Part shown: piece by piece, positions 24,705 through 33,299 of the stretch
Position numbering within the stretch: the stretch's first letter is position 1
How the letters are laid out: every line of letters starts with the position of its first letter
Source of the DNA: DASQZK01 sp963809925
GTDB lineage: Bacteria > Bacteroidota > Bacteroidia > Bacteroidales > GCA-2748055
Assembly (NCBI GenBank): GCA_963809925.1
Contig: CAWELH010000009.1
Coordinates: 62,001-126,000, forward strand
Direction: 5' to 3'
Length of the DNA stretch: 64,000 nucleotides
Position numbers and translations under genes: made by a program
Notes under the pieces: generated by a model
The model's database searches: none
The model's input: the letters and a program-made list of their open reading frames with translations, nothing else
Told to the model about the DNA's origin: nothing

Positions 24705-26831
24705 ATGAAAAGAACTGGTTTTTTATTTTTTCTACTCCTCCTCACTTCCTTTTCTGCATTCTCACAATTCAATATGCAGGTAAATAATCCGGTTTCCTGG
24801 AATTTCAGCACAGTTGAAAAGGGAAACGGTACTTACGACCTGGTTTTCAATGCATCGATTGAAAGTCCGTGGCATATGTATGCAATCGAACTCGAGCAGA
24901 CCGGACCGATACCTACGACCATCAGTCTCGTTCCCAATTCATCGGTCAGGTTTATTGGCGACATTAAGGAACTTACGAAGGCAGTTGTAAAATTTGATGA
25001 GGGTTTTCAGTTTAACGTCGGAGCATATTATAAAAAGGCCGGTTTCAGTCAACTGGTAAATGTTTTATCGGTCAAGCCGGTGATAATAAAAGGTACCATC
25101 GATTACCAGTGCTGTAATGATGAGACCTGCCTGCCACCGTTCCAGGATGAATTTTCCTTTTCACTTCCCGGAAATCCTGCTGCCGCTTCTGCTACCAATG
25201 CGGAAAATTCCACTCCGGATATGAACGGAGGTAATGAAAAGCCGGCGACAAATGCAAAACAGGAAATAGTCAATCCGGTAGTACAGGATATGAATGATCG
25301 TCAGGCTTCCATGGAGAGAAATACAGAGCCGGAGGAATCGGTAGCACCCGCCCAGCCCACCATAGTAGCTAACCCGGTGGAGGCTGAACAACAGTCTTTC
25401 TGGTTATTTTTACTGATCTCCTTTCTCGCCGGTCTGGCGGCCGTTCTTACACCCTGCGTTTTCCCAATGATCCCGATGACGGTGTCTTTTTTTATGAGGG
25501 GTAGTGAAAAGAAGGGCCCTGCTATAATGAAAGGGCTGATTTTTGGACTCTCAATGATTGTGATTTATACCGGACTGGGTGTTCTCGTTGCACTTACCGG
25601 ACTTGATGCCAATGTGGGCAATACACTCAGTACGCACTGGATACCAAATCTGATATTTTTTGCACTCTTTATGGTTTTCGGTGCATCTTTCCTCGGTTTG
25701 TTTGAGATCGTTCTGCCTTCAGGTATGGTAAACAAGGCTGACAGGCAGGCTGATAAGGGCGGTTTTATTGGTCCGTTCTTCATGGGTCTGACCACCGTGC
25801 TGGTATCCTTTTCTTGTACCGGCCCCATTGTTGGGACGCTACTGATAGAAGCTGCAGGAGGAGAGGCCCTAAAGCCTATATTGGGGATGTTTTTCTTTTC
25901 CCTTGCCTTTGCCCTTCCTTTCACCTTCCTGGCGATTTTTCCTTCGATGCTGGGGAATCTGCCCAAATCGGGCGGCTGGCTTAACTCTGTTAAAGTTGTC
26001 CTCGGCTTCATCATGCTCGCCTTTGGGATGAAGTTTCTGAGCTCTATCGATCAGGCTTATCATCTGAATATTTTCAGCCGTGAGATCTATCTTGCCATCT
26101 GGTTTGTCGTTTCTATCTTTATTGGTTTTTACCTGATGGGCAAAATCAGGCTTTCACACGACAGTGAACTTCCTTTTATCGGCGTCCCCAGGCTCCTCCT
26201 TGCCATCGTCTTTTTTGTTTTCAGCATTTATCTTTTTACCGGAATTTTTGGTAACGACCTGAAACTGATCTCTGCGATGATCCCGCCAAAATCGGCACAA
26301 AGTTTCAGTGCGGTCTCATCAGCTGTTACTCCGGTAAGTGAGACTACCTCTGATAACTACTGCGGACCCGGGAGATTTAATGAATTGTTCGAATTCCCCT
26401 ACGGCATAAACGGGTATTTCAATTATGAAGACGGGCAGAAATGTGCTCTGGCGCAGAATAAACCCATCTTTCTCGATTTCACAGGGCATACCTGCAGCAA
26501 TTGCAAACAGATGGAAAGCCAGGTGTGGTCCGATCCGGAAGTCCAGAAAAGGCTGAAGCAGGATTTTGTGGTAATTTCACTTTACACTGACGATAAAACA
26601 AAATTACCGGAAAACCAATGGGTTACACGGCCCGACGGAAAGGTGCTGAAAACCATTGGAGACATCCACAAGTATTTTGAGATTGATCATTTCGGAACTA
26701 TTGCCACACCGCTTTACGCGATCACTGATGCAAAGGGTAAGCTCCTGGCCGAGCCCAGAAGCAAGGACCTGAATATCGGGAGCTATCTTGCTTTTCTTGA
26801 TGAGGGCATCGGAAATTTTGGTGAAAAATAA
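24705..26831 (+). CDS. dsbD: Thiol:disulfide interchange protein DsbD
   Basis: A 708-residue membrane reductant conduit that passes electrons from cytosolic thioredoxin to periplasmic thiols. The signal peptide (FLLLLTSFSAFSQ) precedes the DsbD-alpha domain (about 20-150) with the cysteine pair in CCNDETCLPP. A low-complexity N/P/E linker (about 160-225) follows. The CcdA-like membrane domain (about 230-490) has about eight helices and the redox cysteines in LTPCVFPMIPM and SFSCTGPIVG. The C-terminal thioredoxin domain has the active site CSNC in DFTGHTCSNCKQM. All three redox centres are therefore intact. It ends at a strong terminator and is probably monocistronic. Confidence 0.95.
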   Translation: MKRTGFLFFLLLLTSFSAFSQFNMQVNNPVSWNFSTVEKGNGTYDLVFNASIESPWHMYAIELEQTGPIPTTISLVPNSSVRFIGDIKELTKAVVKFDEGFQFNVGAYYKKAGFSQLVNVLSVKPVIIKGTIDYQCCNDETCLPPFQDEFSFSLPGNPAAASATNAENSTPDMNGGNEKPATNAKQEIVNPVVQDMNDRQASMERNTEPEESVAPAQPTIVANPVEAEQQSFWLFLLISFLAGLAAVLTPCVFPMIPMTVSFFMRGSEKKGPAIMKGLIFGLSMIVIYTGLGVLVALTGLDANVGNTLSTHWIPNLIFFALFMVFGASFLGLFEIVLPSGMVNKADRQADKGGFIGPFFMGLTTVLVSFSCTGPIVGTLLIEAAGGEALKPILGMFFFSLAFALPFTFLAIFPSMLGNLPKSGGWLNSVKVVLGFIMLAFGMKFLSSIDQAYHLNIFSREIYLAIWFVVSIFIGFYLMGKIRLSHDSELPFIGVPRLLLAIVFFVFSIYLFTGIFGNDLKLISAMIPPKSAQSFSAVSSAVTPVSETTSDNYCGPGRFNELFEFPYGINGYFNYEDGQKCALAQNKPIFLDFTGHTCSNCKQMESQVWSDPEVQKRLKQDFVVISLYTDDKTKLPENQWVTRPDGKVLKTIGDIHKYFEIDHFGTIATPLYAITDAKGKLLAEPRSKDLNIGSYLAFLDEGIGNFGEK

Positions 26832-26857
26832 TTTTCTGCTGACCATATAATAAGATG

Positions 26858-26887
26858 AAAACGACTTGTATATACAAGTCGTTTTTT
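26858..26887 (+). terminator. Rho-independent terminator after dsbD
   Basis: AAAACGACTTGTA (26858-26870) pairs perfectly with TACAAGTCGTTTT (26873-26885) and runs into a six-T tract. It lies 26 bases after the dsbD stop. Confidence 0.9.
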
Positions 26888-26927
26888 ATATTTTAGCCTT
26901 TCAATCCTGACACAAAAACCTCAAAAT

Positions 26928-28766
26928 ATGAAATCCGGCAAACATTTTTCCAGGCGTGGCTTTTTCAAAGCATCGGCGATGGCATCCACATTTATGATCG
27001 GTGGCGCTTCAGTCACTTCCTGTTCGCCGGATGGTGGGGATGATGTTCGGGAAGCCTTCCCGGTTTTTCATCACACGAAGTATAATCCGGATATGGGGCC
27101 TGCCGGCCTGTTATTTTCACAGATCGGCTATGAAGCCGGTCATCCGGTAAGAGTTCTGGTCAGGCTTCCTTCGGAAGAATTACTGGGCCAGGGGGCAATG
27201 TGCACATTGCGGCCTGTCGGCAAGGGGAGATCATATAGTGTTGATGTGATGTACTGGGGAAAAATATGGGGTAGTCATTGGTGGACTGCTGAATTTCCCG
27301 CGATCGGGGAAAACGGTGAGTGGGCCGTTGAAGTTACGGAAAATGGAGAAAGTAGGATTATGGCCGGCGGGCTCCGGGTTGGGAAGAATATCCTTTGGGA
27401 TGCAGCCCTTCCATGGGCTGCAGTTGACATGCTCGAAAGAAGGAAACATTTTACAAAGGTGGGTGCAGGCTGGCAGGATGCAGGAACCCTATGGGTGGAG
27501 AGCTGTGCGCAAAGTGCTATGATTATCGGTCTGGAAGACCTTCTTGAACTTCATAACGGGAGGCTCGGCGATGCCTTTATTCAGAGGATCTATACCCAGT
27601 TGATCATTGGCTGCGATTACCTTGTGATGACCGCAGCAAAGGCTGAAGAACTCGGATATCCAAAGGGGGCGATGTCGCATGACTTGCTTGGTCATGAAAA
27701 AGATGTACTTCCAAATGATGCGGTCAAAGCCGTCATTGCCCTGTACAGGGCTGCAAGAATGTTGCCTGGAAAATATGCCGAAAAGAAAAAACTTTACTCA
27801 GATACTGCGACGCTGACACTGAACTGGTTGTTAAATAAGGCAAAACCGATGGGTAGCTACGGATTCAGCTTCAGTCAGCGGGGATTGTCGCCCGATACCG
27901 TTGTCCCAGACGATGAATTTCAAACGAGGGACCTTCTGGCGATGTGCTGGGCTGCACTGGAAAAATGGAAAACCGAGGGAAGGAAAGAAGCCGACAAAAA
28001 AGTATGTGTGGATCTGGCCGGAAAGGTTATGAGCCGGCAGATTACAGAAGAAAATGCAGAAAACGGATTCTACGGCCATTTTCTCGAATACAGCAGTATG
28101 GCCCAAAGTGAGAAGTCGTGGTGTCATTGCATCGTAGGTGTGGATTTCGGCTCCGATATCGGAGGTATCTATCCGAATTACCTGATACCTTTTCTTGAGA
28201 TGTTATCGTTGTGGGATGAACACCCCGATGCAAAACGTTGGAAGGCCAGCCTTGAATCTTTCGTTAAAGGATTCCTGGTACCTGCCTGTCTTGCCAACCC
28301 CTTTCTCATCGTCCCGCTTGGCATTTTCGGTGATGAGGGCCCGATCTGGTTTGCCGGACCATTTCATGGTTCAAACACCATTTATGGCTATACGGCAGCA
28401 CTGTCCCTTGAACTGGCTAAGTTGTTTGACGAACCAAAGCTTACGGATATAGCCTATGGCAACCTGCTGTGGCCTGCAGGACTCAATGCCGGTATTACAA
28501 GGGAAAACCTGAAGGCCTGTGTCATTTTCAGCACAGATGTTCCTGTGGGCGCTGCTCTTCCGGCGAGTATGATGTGCGACGTCGGAAACCGGTCGGCAGG
28601 AACGTGGTTCGGAACGCGCGGGGTTATCTGCAATGGTTTCTCAACCGGCGAACAATTCAAAATGGACACGGAGCCAATCAATGCCAATGACGGGCCGAAT
28701 TCGTTCACCGACGAAGACTGGATCCCTCACAGTGCTGCATGGATCAGTGGTCTGGTCAGACTTTAG
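26928..28766 (+). CDS. Tat-exported GH9-like glycoside hydrolase, lipoprotein
   Basis: A 612-residue protein with a twin-arginine signal (FSRRGFFKASAMAS) ending in a lipobox-like SVTSC, so probably a folded lipoprotein exported by Tat. An Ig-like domain typical of the N-terminus of GH9 enzymes follows (LFSQIGYEAGHPVRVLVRLP), then an alpha-toroid hydrolase domain from about 165 to the end. Family-like segments are GAGWQDAGTLWVESCA, GYPKGAMSHDL, WHCIVG-type SWCHCIVGVDFGSDIGG and DIAYGNLLWPAGLNAG. GH9 enzymes normally carry DAGD, with both aspartates holding the catalytic water; here it is DAGT. A C-terminal acid may be the Glu in FTDEDW. The family call is by pattern and the substrate is unknown; it may not be a cellulase. 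Confidence 0.72.
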   Translation: MKSGKHFSRRGFFKASAMASTFMIGGASVTSCSPDGGDDVREAFPVFHHTKYNPDMGPAGLLFSQIGYEAGHPVRVLVRLPSEELLGQGAMCTLRPVGKGRSYSVDVMYWGKIWGSHWWTAEFPAIGENGEWAVEVTENGESRIMAGGLRVGKNILWDAALPWAAVDMLERRKHFTKVGAGWQDAGTLWVESCAQSAMIIGLEDLLELHNGRLGDAFIQRIYTQLIIGCDYLVMTAAKAEELGYPKGAMSHDLLGHEKDVLPNDAVKAVIALYRAARMLPGKYAEKKKLYSDTATLTLNWLLNKAKPMGSYGFSFSQRGLSPDTVVPDDEFQTRDLLAMCWAALEKWKTEGRKEADKKVCVDLAGKVMSRQITEENAENGFYGHFLEYSSMAQSEKSWCHCIVGVDFGSDIGGIYPNYLIPFLEMLSLWDEHPDAKRWKASLESFVKGFLVPACLANPFLIVPLGIFGDEGPIWFAGPFHGSNTIYGYTAALSLELAKLFDEPKLTDIAYGNLLWPAGLNAGITRENLKACVIFSTDVPVGAALPASMMCDVGNRSAGTWFGTRGVICNGFSTGEQFKMDTEPINANDGPNSFTDEDWIPHSAAWISGLVRL

Positions 28767-28780
28767 CCAGGCAGTCCCGC

Positions 28781-29422
28781 TCAGAACTTACCAAACTTAA
28801 ATGTAATTCCGGTTGTGAAGCCCTCAAGGGCATCAGGAGGTACGGAGAGAAGTTCCAGATCGGTCGTAAACCTGTAACTTATACCGAATGCAAGGCGGAA
28901 AAACCGTACCAAATTCAGTTCAAGTTCAACGCCGGGCTCCACAAGCAGAAAAGTTTCCGATGCTTCAACCCAGCTGTTGCTGTTGTCCCAGGAATTAAAT
29001 GTATGGCTGGTCCTCGTTGAAGCAATACCCCCAACGGCACCGATAACAGGGAAGGTCAGATGGACCGGTGCTTTTGGAAAAAGTATGGGCTCGATCAGCA
29101 GTCCTCCGTATCCTCCGGTGAGATTGACGTCTTCGTTATACACCCGATCATACTGAAAATCATTCATAAAGCCCGAACCAGCGACACCGATCGCAAAGTT
29201 GTGATCTATGATCCATGCAGCCCTGCCGCTTATGACGATTCCGTCACGGTTGTCGATACTACTGTAACCGCAGCCGAAGGAGCCATAACCGCCATTGGAA
29301 ACGGAATGCCCTCCAAAAAGTGTGTTGATCTCACCACGTCCTTTCGAGTTGCCGGCTTCATTCTGTGAATAAACAACGGCACCGAGAAGGGAAAGAATAA
29401 TAAAGGCTGACAATGTTTTCAT
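28781..29422 (-). CDS. Probable outer-membrane beta-barrel protein
   Basis: A secreted protein of about 213 residues. The start at 29422 gives a proper signal peptide (TLSAFIILSLLGAVVYSQ) and removes the overlap with the upstream gene; an earlier in-frame ATG at 29503 would add a non-signal extension. The mature sequence has glycine-rich amphipathic strands (GHSVSNGGYGSFGCGYSSI, GGYGGLLIEPILF, FFRLAFGISYRFTTDLELL) and ends TTGITFKFGKF, consistent with a small barrel inserted by BAM. It is the last gene of the second ECF sigma operon. I do not recognise a named family. Confidence 0.7.
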   Translation of the reverse strand: MKTLSAFIILSLLGAVVYSQNEAGNSKGRGEINTLFGGHSVSNGGYGSFGCGYSSIDNRDGIVISGRAAWIIDHNFAIGVAGSGFMNDFQYDRVYNEDVNLTGGYGGLLIEPILFPKAPVHLTFPVIGAVGGIASTRTSHTFNSWDNSNSWVEASETFLLVEPGVELELNLVRFFRLAFGISYRFTTDLELLSVPPDALEGFTTGITFKFGKF

Positions 29423-29466
29423 AAGTATATGGTTTGAAATATGATTAATTGTTTGAATTATAAGGT

Positions 29467-29967
29467 TTAAAATCTGTATTTGGCCGTAAAGGCAAAGTCC
29501 CAAAGCCTCAGCCTGAAAAATTGTATTGTGGAAAACTCGAAGAATGGTTTATAGTCGATGCCGAGGCTGATGGGAACAGTCGTAAACCTGTACTCACCAC
29601 CAAGGTATCCGTCGACTCCTATCACCGGAGAAAATTCACGTTGGGGATAATAATAATCATGGTACCAGACTGAGCGATACCTGTCGCTGAAATAAAATCC
29701 CGCATGAGCCCCGAAGCCATAAACAAAGAATACGTTGTCGAGATAGTCGTTTGGCTTCGGTTCATGGATCTGTCGAAGGATGGTGGCTTGAAGTCCTCCC
29801 TGCCGGAAACTGAGGATGCTCTCATAGGACAGGTCATCGCTCAGGTACTGACGGTAGGTGAAACCAGATGTTAACCCGCCACGGATCCCGGCCTCCCTTG
29901 AATAGTTCTGTGCTTCCAGCGTAGCCAGGGCACTAGAAAAAATTAATAATAGTAAAACATGTTTCAT
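29467..29967 (-). CDS. Small outer-membrane beta-barrel protein, unknown function
   Basis: A 166-residue exported protein with signal peptide KHVLLLLIFSSALATLEAQ. The mature part contains GIRGGLTSGFTYRQYLSDDL, VFFVYGFGAHAGFYF, GVDGYLGGEYRFTTVPISLG and a final strand LWDFAFTAKYRF, all with the alternating pattern and terminal Phe of an outer-membrane barrel of about eight strands. It is the fifth gene in the sigma operon at 33086-28781 and is followed by another barrel. Similar small barrels are common in Bacteroidota without assigned roles; membership in a sigma/anti-sigma operon suggests an envelope-maintenance or sensing function. Confidence 0.75.
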   Translation of the reverse strand: MKHVLLLLIFSSALATLEAQNYSREAGIRGGLTSGFTYRQYLSDDLSYESILSFRQGGLQATILRQIHEPKPNDYLDNVFFVYGFGAHAGFYFSDRYRSVWYHDYYYPQREFSPVIGVDGYLGGEYRFTTVPISLGIDYKPFFEFSTIQFFRLRLWDFAFTAKYRF

Positions 29968-30011
29968 GGTTGCTGAACGTTGAATTTTAACTAATTGCGC
30001 AACTGCTATTC

Positions 30012-30740
30012 TTAGTATCGCCTTACACTTCCTGAGCCGCTGATGCTCTGGGTGATGTCGGGATCGCCGGTATAGTAGAAATTACCGCTGCCGCTAATGC
30101 TGACATCCAGATTCTCTGCAACGTCGGCATAGATATTACCTGAGCCGGAAATGGAGGCAAAACAGTTATCCTGCTGCAGTTTAAGGGTTTTAATCAGGCC
30201 GGATCCAGAAAGTATAAGCTCACTTTCTACACTCCTTCCCCATACTTCAATAGTACCGGATCCGCTTAGTGTTGAGCGGATATAGTTAAGATTTACGGCA
30301 TGGCATTCGATAACGCCTGATCCGGAAATATCGATGAACAACTCATCGGAGTTTATATGGTCACAGTATATGGCACCGGAACCTGACATTTTCAGCCGGT
30401 TAATTTCAGGGCTTGAGACATAGACTTTAACCGGTTCATTGGAACGGATGCATTTATCTCTTTTGGTTCCGATGATCAGACGATTCCCCTGGACATAAGT
30501 TTCTACGTAAGAGAGCAAATTTTCATCCCCCTCAACCCTGAGGTTGTCGGTACTTCCTATTGTGATCTCCACAATAAAACTACCGTTCGATTCCACCTGG
30601 CTGAAACTGCCAACATTCCTTGTTTCAGTGGCAATTCGGTTATTTCCGCGAATACATCCCAGGCCGAGATCATCGCATGATGAAAGGAAAATCAGCGATG
30701 CTGTTGAAAGCAGTGCTGTGATTCTGGTGAATTTGTTCAT
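30012..30740 (-). CDS. GIN-domain (DUF2807) lipoprotein, putative adhesin head
   Basis: A lipoprotein of about 242 residues (lipobox SLIFLSSCDD). The mature part is a repetitive right-handed beta-helix of the putative auto-transporter adhesin head GIN domain, recognisable by rungs of the form SGSGxIxxx: MSGSGAIYCDHINSDELFID, ISGSGVIECHAVNL, LSGSGTIEVW, ILSGSGLIKTLKL, ISGSGNIYADV and ISGSGNFYYTG. The strong serine-glycine repetition extends to the C-terminus (SISGSGSVRRY). ATG 30740 and 30749 are both possible. It sits downstream of the anti-sigma-like gene with a second beta-helix-like protein. The function of GIN-domain proteins is not established. Confidence 0.85.
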   Translation of the reverse strand: MNKFTRITALLSTASLIFLSSCDDLGLGCIRGNNRIATETRNVGSFSQVESNGSFIVEITIGSTDNLRVEGDENLLSYVETYVQGNRLIIGTKRDKCIRSNEPVKVYVSSPEINRLKMSGSGAIYCDHINSDELFIDISGSGVIECHAVNLNYIRSTLSGSGTIEVWGRSVESELILSGSGLIKTLKLQQDNCFASISGSGNIYADVAENLDVSISGSGNFYYTGDPDITQSISGSGSVRRY

Positions 30741-30815
30741 GTTATGCATGGTTTAATAGTTTACGATTATTAAGTTGTACCGCTTATAAAGGCCGTTTAG
30801 ACCTTTGTTTCTGCT

Positions 30816-31949
30816 CTATTTTGAATTGTCGCGGATGTATTCCTGTTTTTGTCCGATAGTGATATAGCATTTCTGAGATGCTTTTACTTTCAGTTCCGGA
30901 AGTTTGGAGCCCTCTCCGGTCTGCCAGGCCGAATGTTTCTCATTGCCATTTGAGTCCTCAGTAGTGACGCCCAGTTCATCCATGTTCCCTGGAAAGGTCA
31001 CAAAGGCATCCGGATTATAAAAAAGGTCGGCCTGATAATGTGTTCCCTTTATCATTGAAAGGTTGATATCGGCGTATTCGGAACGCAGGTCGATGTTGCA
31101 GAAATCCTTCCTGATCCGGTCAATGGTCAGGTTACCGAATTTGAGATCTGCATTGGCTTCACAATGAAGGTTTTCAACCCATATCTGTGAAAAATCACCT
31201 GAGCCATAAAGATTTTCCACATCGGTCACGAATAACTTATCACGCCGTGTATCGAGTTTTAGTAAGCCCACATTGGTGATGTTCAGTGTAGAAGATTTGG
31301 ATGTAAGATTAAGTTTATCAGCATCCCGGATCATCAGATCGGAATAAGATACAGAAAGGTGGCCGTCAGAAAGGTGATTGATCACACCCGTACCGAAATT
31401 GATCTCGATTTGGGCTTCACCCTCGATGCTGTTGATCCTGATATCGCCATTGGAGAGGCTAACTTTTACGCGGCCGGAGATGTCGTCCATATAGATGTCT
31501 CCGAATTTATTTATGAGTGAGAGGTTTACTTGCTGAGGGCAATAGATGGTATAGTTGATCTGGATGCTGTTTTTCCCGGTAATTAAATTGTCGGAGATAT
31601 TCTTGAGTTCGGTAAAGATCTGGCTGCCGGTAGTACCGAAATCAGTGCTGGCAGTTACATAATACCCCGATGCGTTAAAGTCGAAACGGATATTACTTTT
31701 AATTTTCTGAAGTCTTGACAGGTTGTTTGAGCTGATCAGAGCATCGGCGACAAACTTTACGGAATCCTTTTTCCAAGGGATCACATGGATCTTTCCGTAT
31801 TTACTGTCTACTTCAATCGTAGTTTCCGGGCCCACCTTAAAGGTCCGTTCAACCTTTTTATTGTCGCTGAAGGTCTGACTGAAAAGTCCGGCCGGATAAA
31901 GTAAAGCGATTAAAAGGATGATATTAAATTGTTGGGCCATTCGCTTCAT
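30816..31949 (-). CDS. Secreted beta-helix-like protein (DUF4097-type adhesin-like)
   Basis: A 377-residue exported protein with signal peptide FNIILLIALLYPAGLFSQ. The mature sequence is a series of short beta rungs: TTIEVDSKYGKIHVIPWKKD, VNLSLINKFGDIYMDDISGR, VKVSLSNGDIRINSIEGEAQ, HLSVSYSDLMIRDADKLNL and so on, as in DUF4097/adhesin-like beta-strand proteins. No catalytic motif or T9SS sorting domain is visible. Its start overlaps the end of the anti-sigma-like gene by 26 bases (17 if ATG 31940 is used), so translation is probably coupled. It is likely to be a target or sensor partner in the sigma regulon, which is inference. Confidence 0.75.
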   Translation of the reverse strand: MKRMAQQFNIILLIALLYPAGLFSQTFSDNKKVERTFKVGPETTIEVDSKYGKIHVIPWKKDSVKFVADALISSNNLSRLQKIKSNIRFDFNASGYYVTASTDFGTTGSQIFTELKNISDNLITGKNSIQINYTIYCPQQVNLSLINKFGDIYMDDISGRVKVSLSNGDIRINSIEGEAQIEINFGTGVINHLSDGHLSVSYSDLMIRDADKLNLTSKSSTLNITNVGLLKLDTRRDKLFVTDVENLYGSGDFSQIWVENLHCEANADLKFGNLTIDRIRKDFCNIDLRSEYADINLSMIKGTHYQADLFYNPDAFVTFPGNMDELGVTTEDSNGNEKHSAWQTGEGSKLPELKVKASQKCYITIGQKQEYIRDNSK

Positions 31950-32484
31950 GATGAACGGGGTTTTGTTCCAGTTTAAGTTCGCCTAGGAGATCCTCAAGGA
32001 TCTCAAGTTTCATTCTATAATTTTGGATCATGGCTTCAATCACCTGGTCGTTGGCGATGTTGTCGCTCAGATCTTTTTTCAATGAGGCATAAACACTGTC
32101 AAGTTCAGTAAGGTCAGATCTGACTTCATGATCCAGCCCTGGCATCGTAGTGAAGTAGGGGGTGAGTTCCTCCATTTTTTCATTGACCAGGTTATTGTAA
32201 TAATTTTCTGTTTCCTTAAGTTCCGGGACCATTTGATAGATCTGTGCACTCTGATTATCACTGTTTATCCTCCTCTGATAATCGATATAGTCATGAAGGA
32301 TCCATGATGCAAGGAATATGGCTATGACAGCCGCCACACGGTAAATGATGAGTCTGATCGAATGCCTTCGTTCATGCACTGCAGGTTCCCTTTTCCGGAT
32401 GTTATCCCAGAGGTGATCTGCCGGTTCGTATGCATCAAAACTGTCGCGGTTTTCACTGATAAATGATTCGAGTCGGTCTTTCAT
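31924..32484 (-). CDS. Putative anti-sigma factor, single-pass membrane protein
   Basis: A 186-residue protein with a short cytosolic N-terminus (about 1-45, including ENRDSFDAYEPADHLWDNIR), one transmembrane helix (YRVAAVIAIFLASWILHDYI) and a long, charged extracytoplasmic helical domain (about 70-186) rich in E, L and D, likely a coiled coil. Its ATG overlaps the sigma-factor stop by four bases (32481-32484), the classic arrangement for stoichiometric sigma and anti-sigma factor. No zinc motif is present. The periplasmic coiled coil would be the sensing part. Confidence 0.78.
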   Translation of the reverse strand: MKDRLESFISENRDSFDAYEPADHLWDNIRKREPAVHERRHSIRLIIYRVAAVIAIFLASWILHDYIDYQRRINSDNQSAQIYQMVPELKETENYYNNLVNEKMEELTPYFTTMPGLDHEVRSDLTELDSVYASLKKDLSDNIANDQVIEAMIQNYRMKLEILEDLLGELKLEQNPVHHEANGPTI

Positions 32485-33086
32485 TTTGACTGCTTTAAAA
32501 TTTCCTTCATTTTATGTTTCGCTTTCATATACTGGGTTTTGGATGTTGATTCCGAAATTCCCAGAATCTGTGCTATCTCACCGTGGTCATATCCTTCGAG
32601 CAGGTAAAGGCTGAAAATTACCCTGTATCCGTCGGGCAATGATTCCATCGCACGCCTCACATCTTCAACGGACAGTCCGCCGGTTTCTTCATCTCCATCT
32701 TCCAAAACATAAGGTTCATGGATCTCGTCCCGGTAAACCAGGGGCACTTTCTTCTTTCTGAACCTGTTGATGCACGTGTTTATTACGATCCGTTTTGTCC
32801 AGGCTCCAAATGCCGATTCATACCTGAAAGAATTCAACTTAGCAAAGATTTCGGAGAAGGCATCCTGCAGCGCATCCTCTGCTTCGGTCCGGTTGTTGAG
32901 CATCCGCATACAGATATTGAAGAGGGCACGGGCATATAAACTGTACAACTGGTACTGTGCTTTCCTGTCGCCCGCTTTGCTGAGCTCAATGATCTCTCTG
33001 TTTATTTCCCGGTAGGATGTGTTCAATGAAACCTTGTTTTCGAAATTAAAAGACAATAAATTTTTCCGGGGGTTGCTCCGGAGCAT
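32481..33086 (-). CDS. ECF RNA polymerase sigma factor, second locus
   Basis: A 201-residue ECF sigma factor. Region 2 includes YSLYARALFNICMRMLNNRT, EAEDALQDAFSEIFAKLNSF and AFGAWTKRIVINTCINRFRK. Region 4 includes MESLPDGYRVIFSLYLLEGY and the helix-turn-helix DHGEIAQILGISESTSKTQY. The first 25 residues are longer than in most relatives, so a slightly later start is possible, although no other ATG is suitably placed. It heads a minus-strand operon of anti-sigma-like protein, two beta-helix proteins and two small barrels. The upstream side faces the tandem-repeat array at 33300, separated by about 200 bases. Confidence 0.93.
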   Translation of the reverse strand: MLRSNPRKNLLSFNFENKVSLNTSYREINREIIELSKAGDRKAQYQLYSLYARALFNICMRMLNNRTEAEDALQDAFSEIFAKLNSFRYESAFGAWTKRIVINTCINRFRKKKVPLVYRDEIHEPYVLEDGDEETGGLSVEDVRRAMESLPDGYRVIFSLYLLEGYDHGEIAQILGISESTSKTQYMKAKHKMKEILKQSK

Positions 33087-33299
33087 GAAAAATTACGAAA
33101 AAAAATGATTATGGAATGTAAAGTACTGGAGATTAATGGAGTTTGGGAGTAAGGGAAAGAAAGGGTATACTCGTTTACGATCACTTTCTCAACCTCGATT
33201 GCATAATTTACGTCGAAAGGCAATTCCCGCGGGGTGTCAAACCGGGGAGGAGTACCCCGGTGTATTTAACAGACGGGCATTTGGCAACCACGCTGTGGT

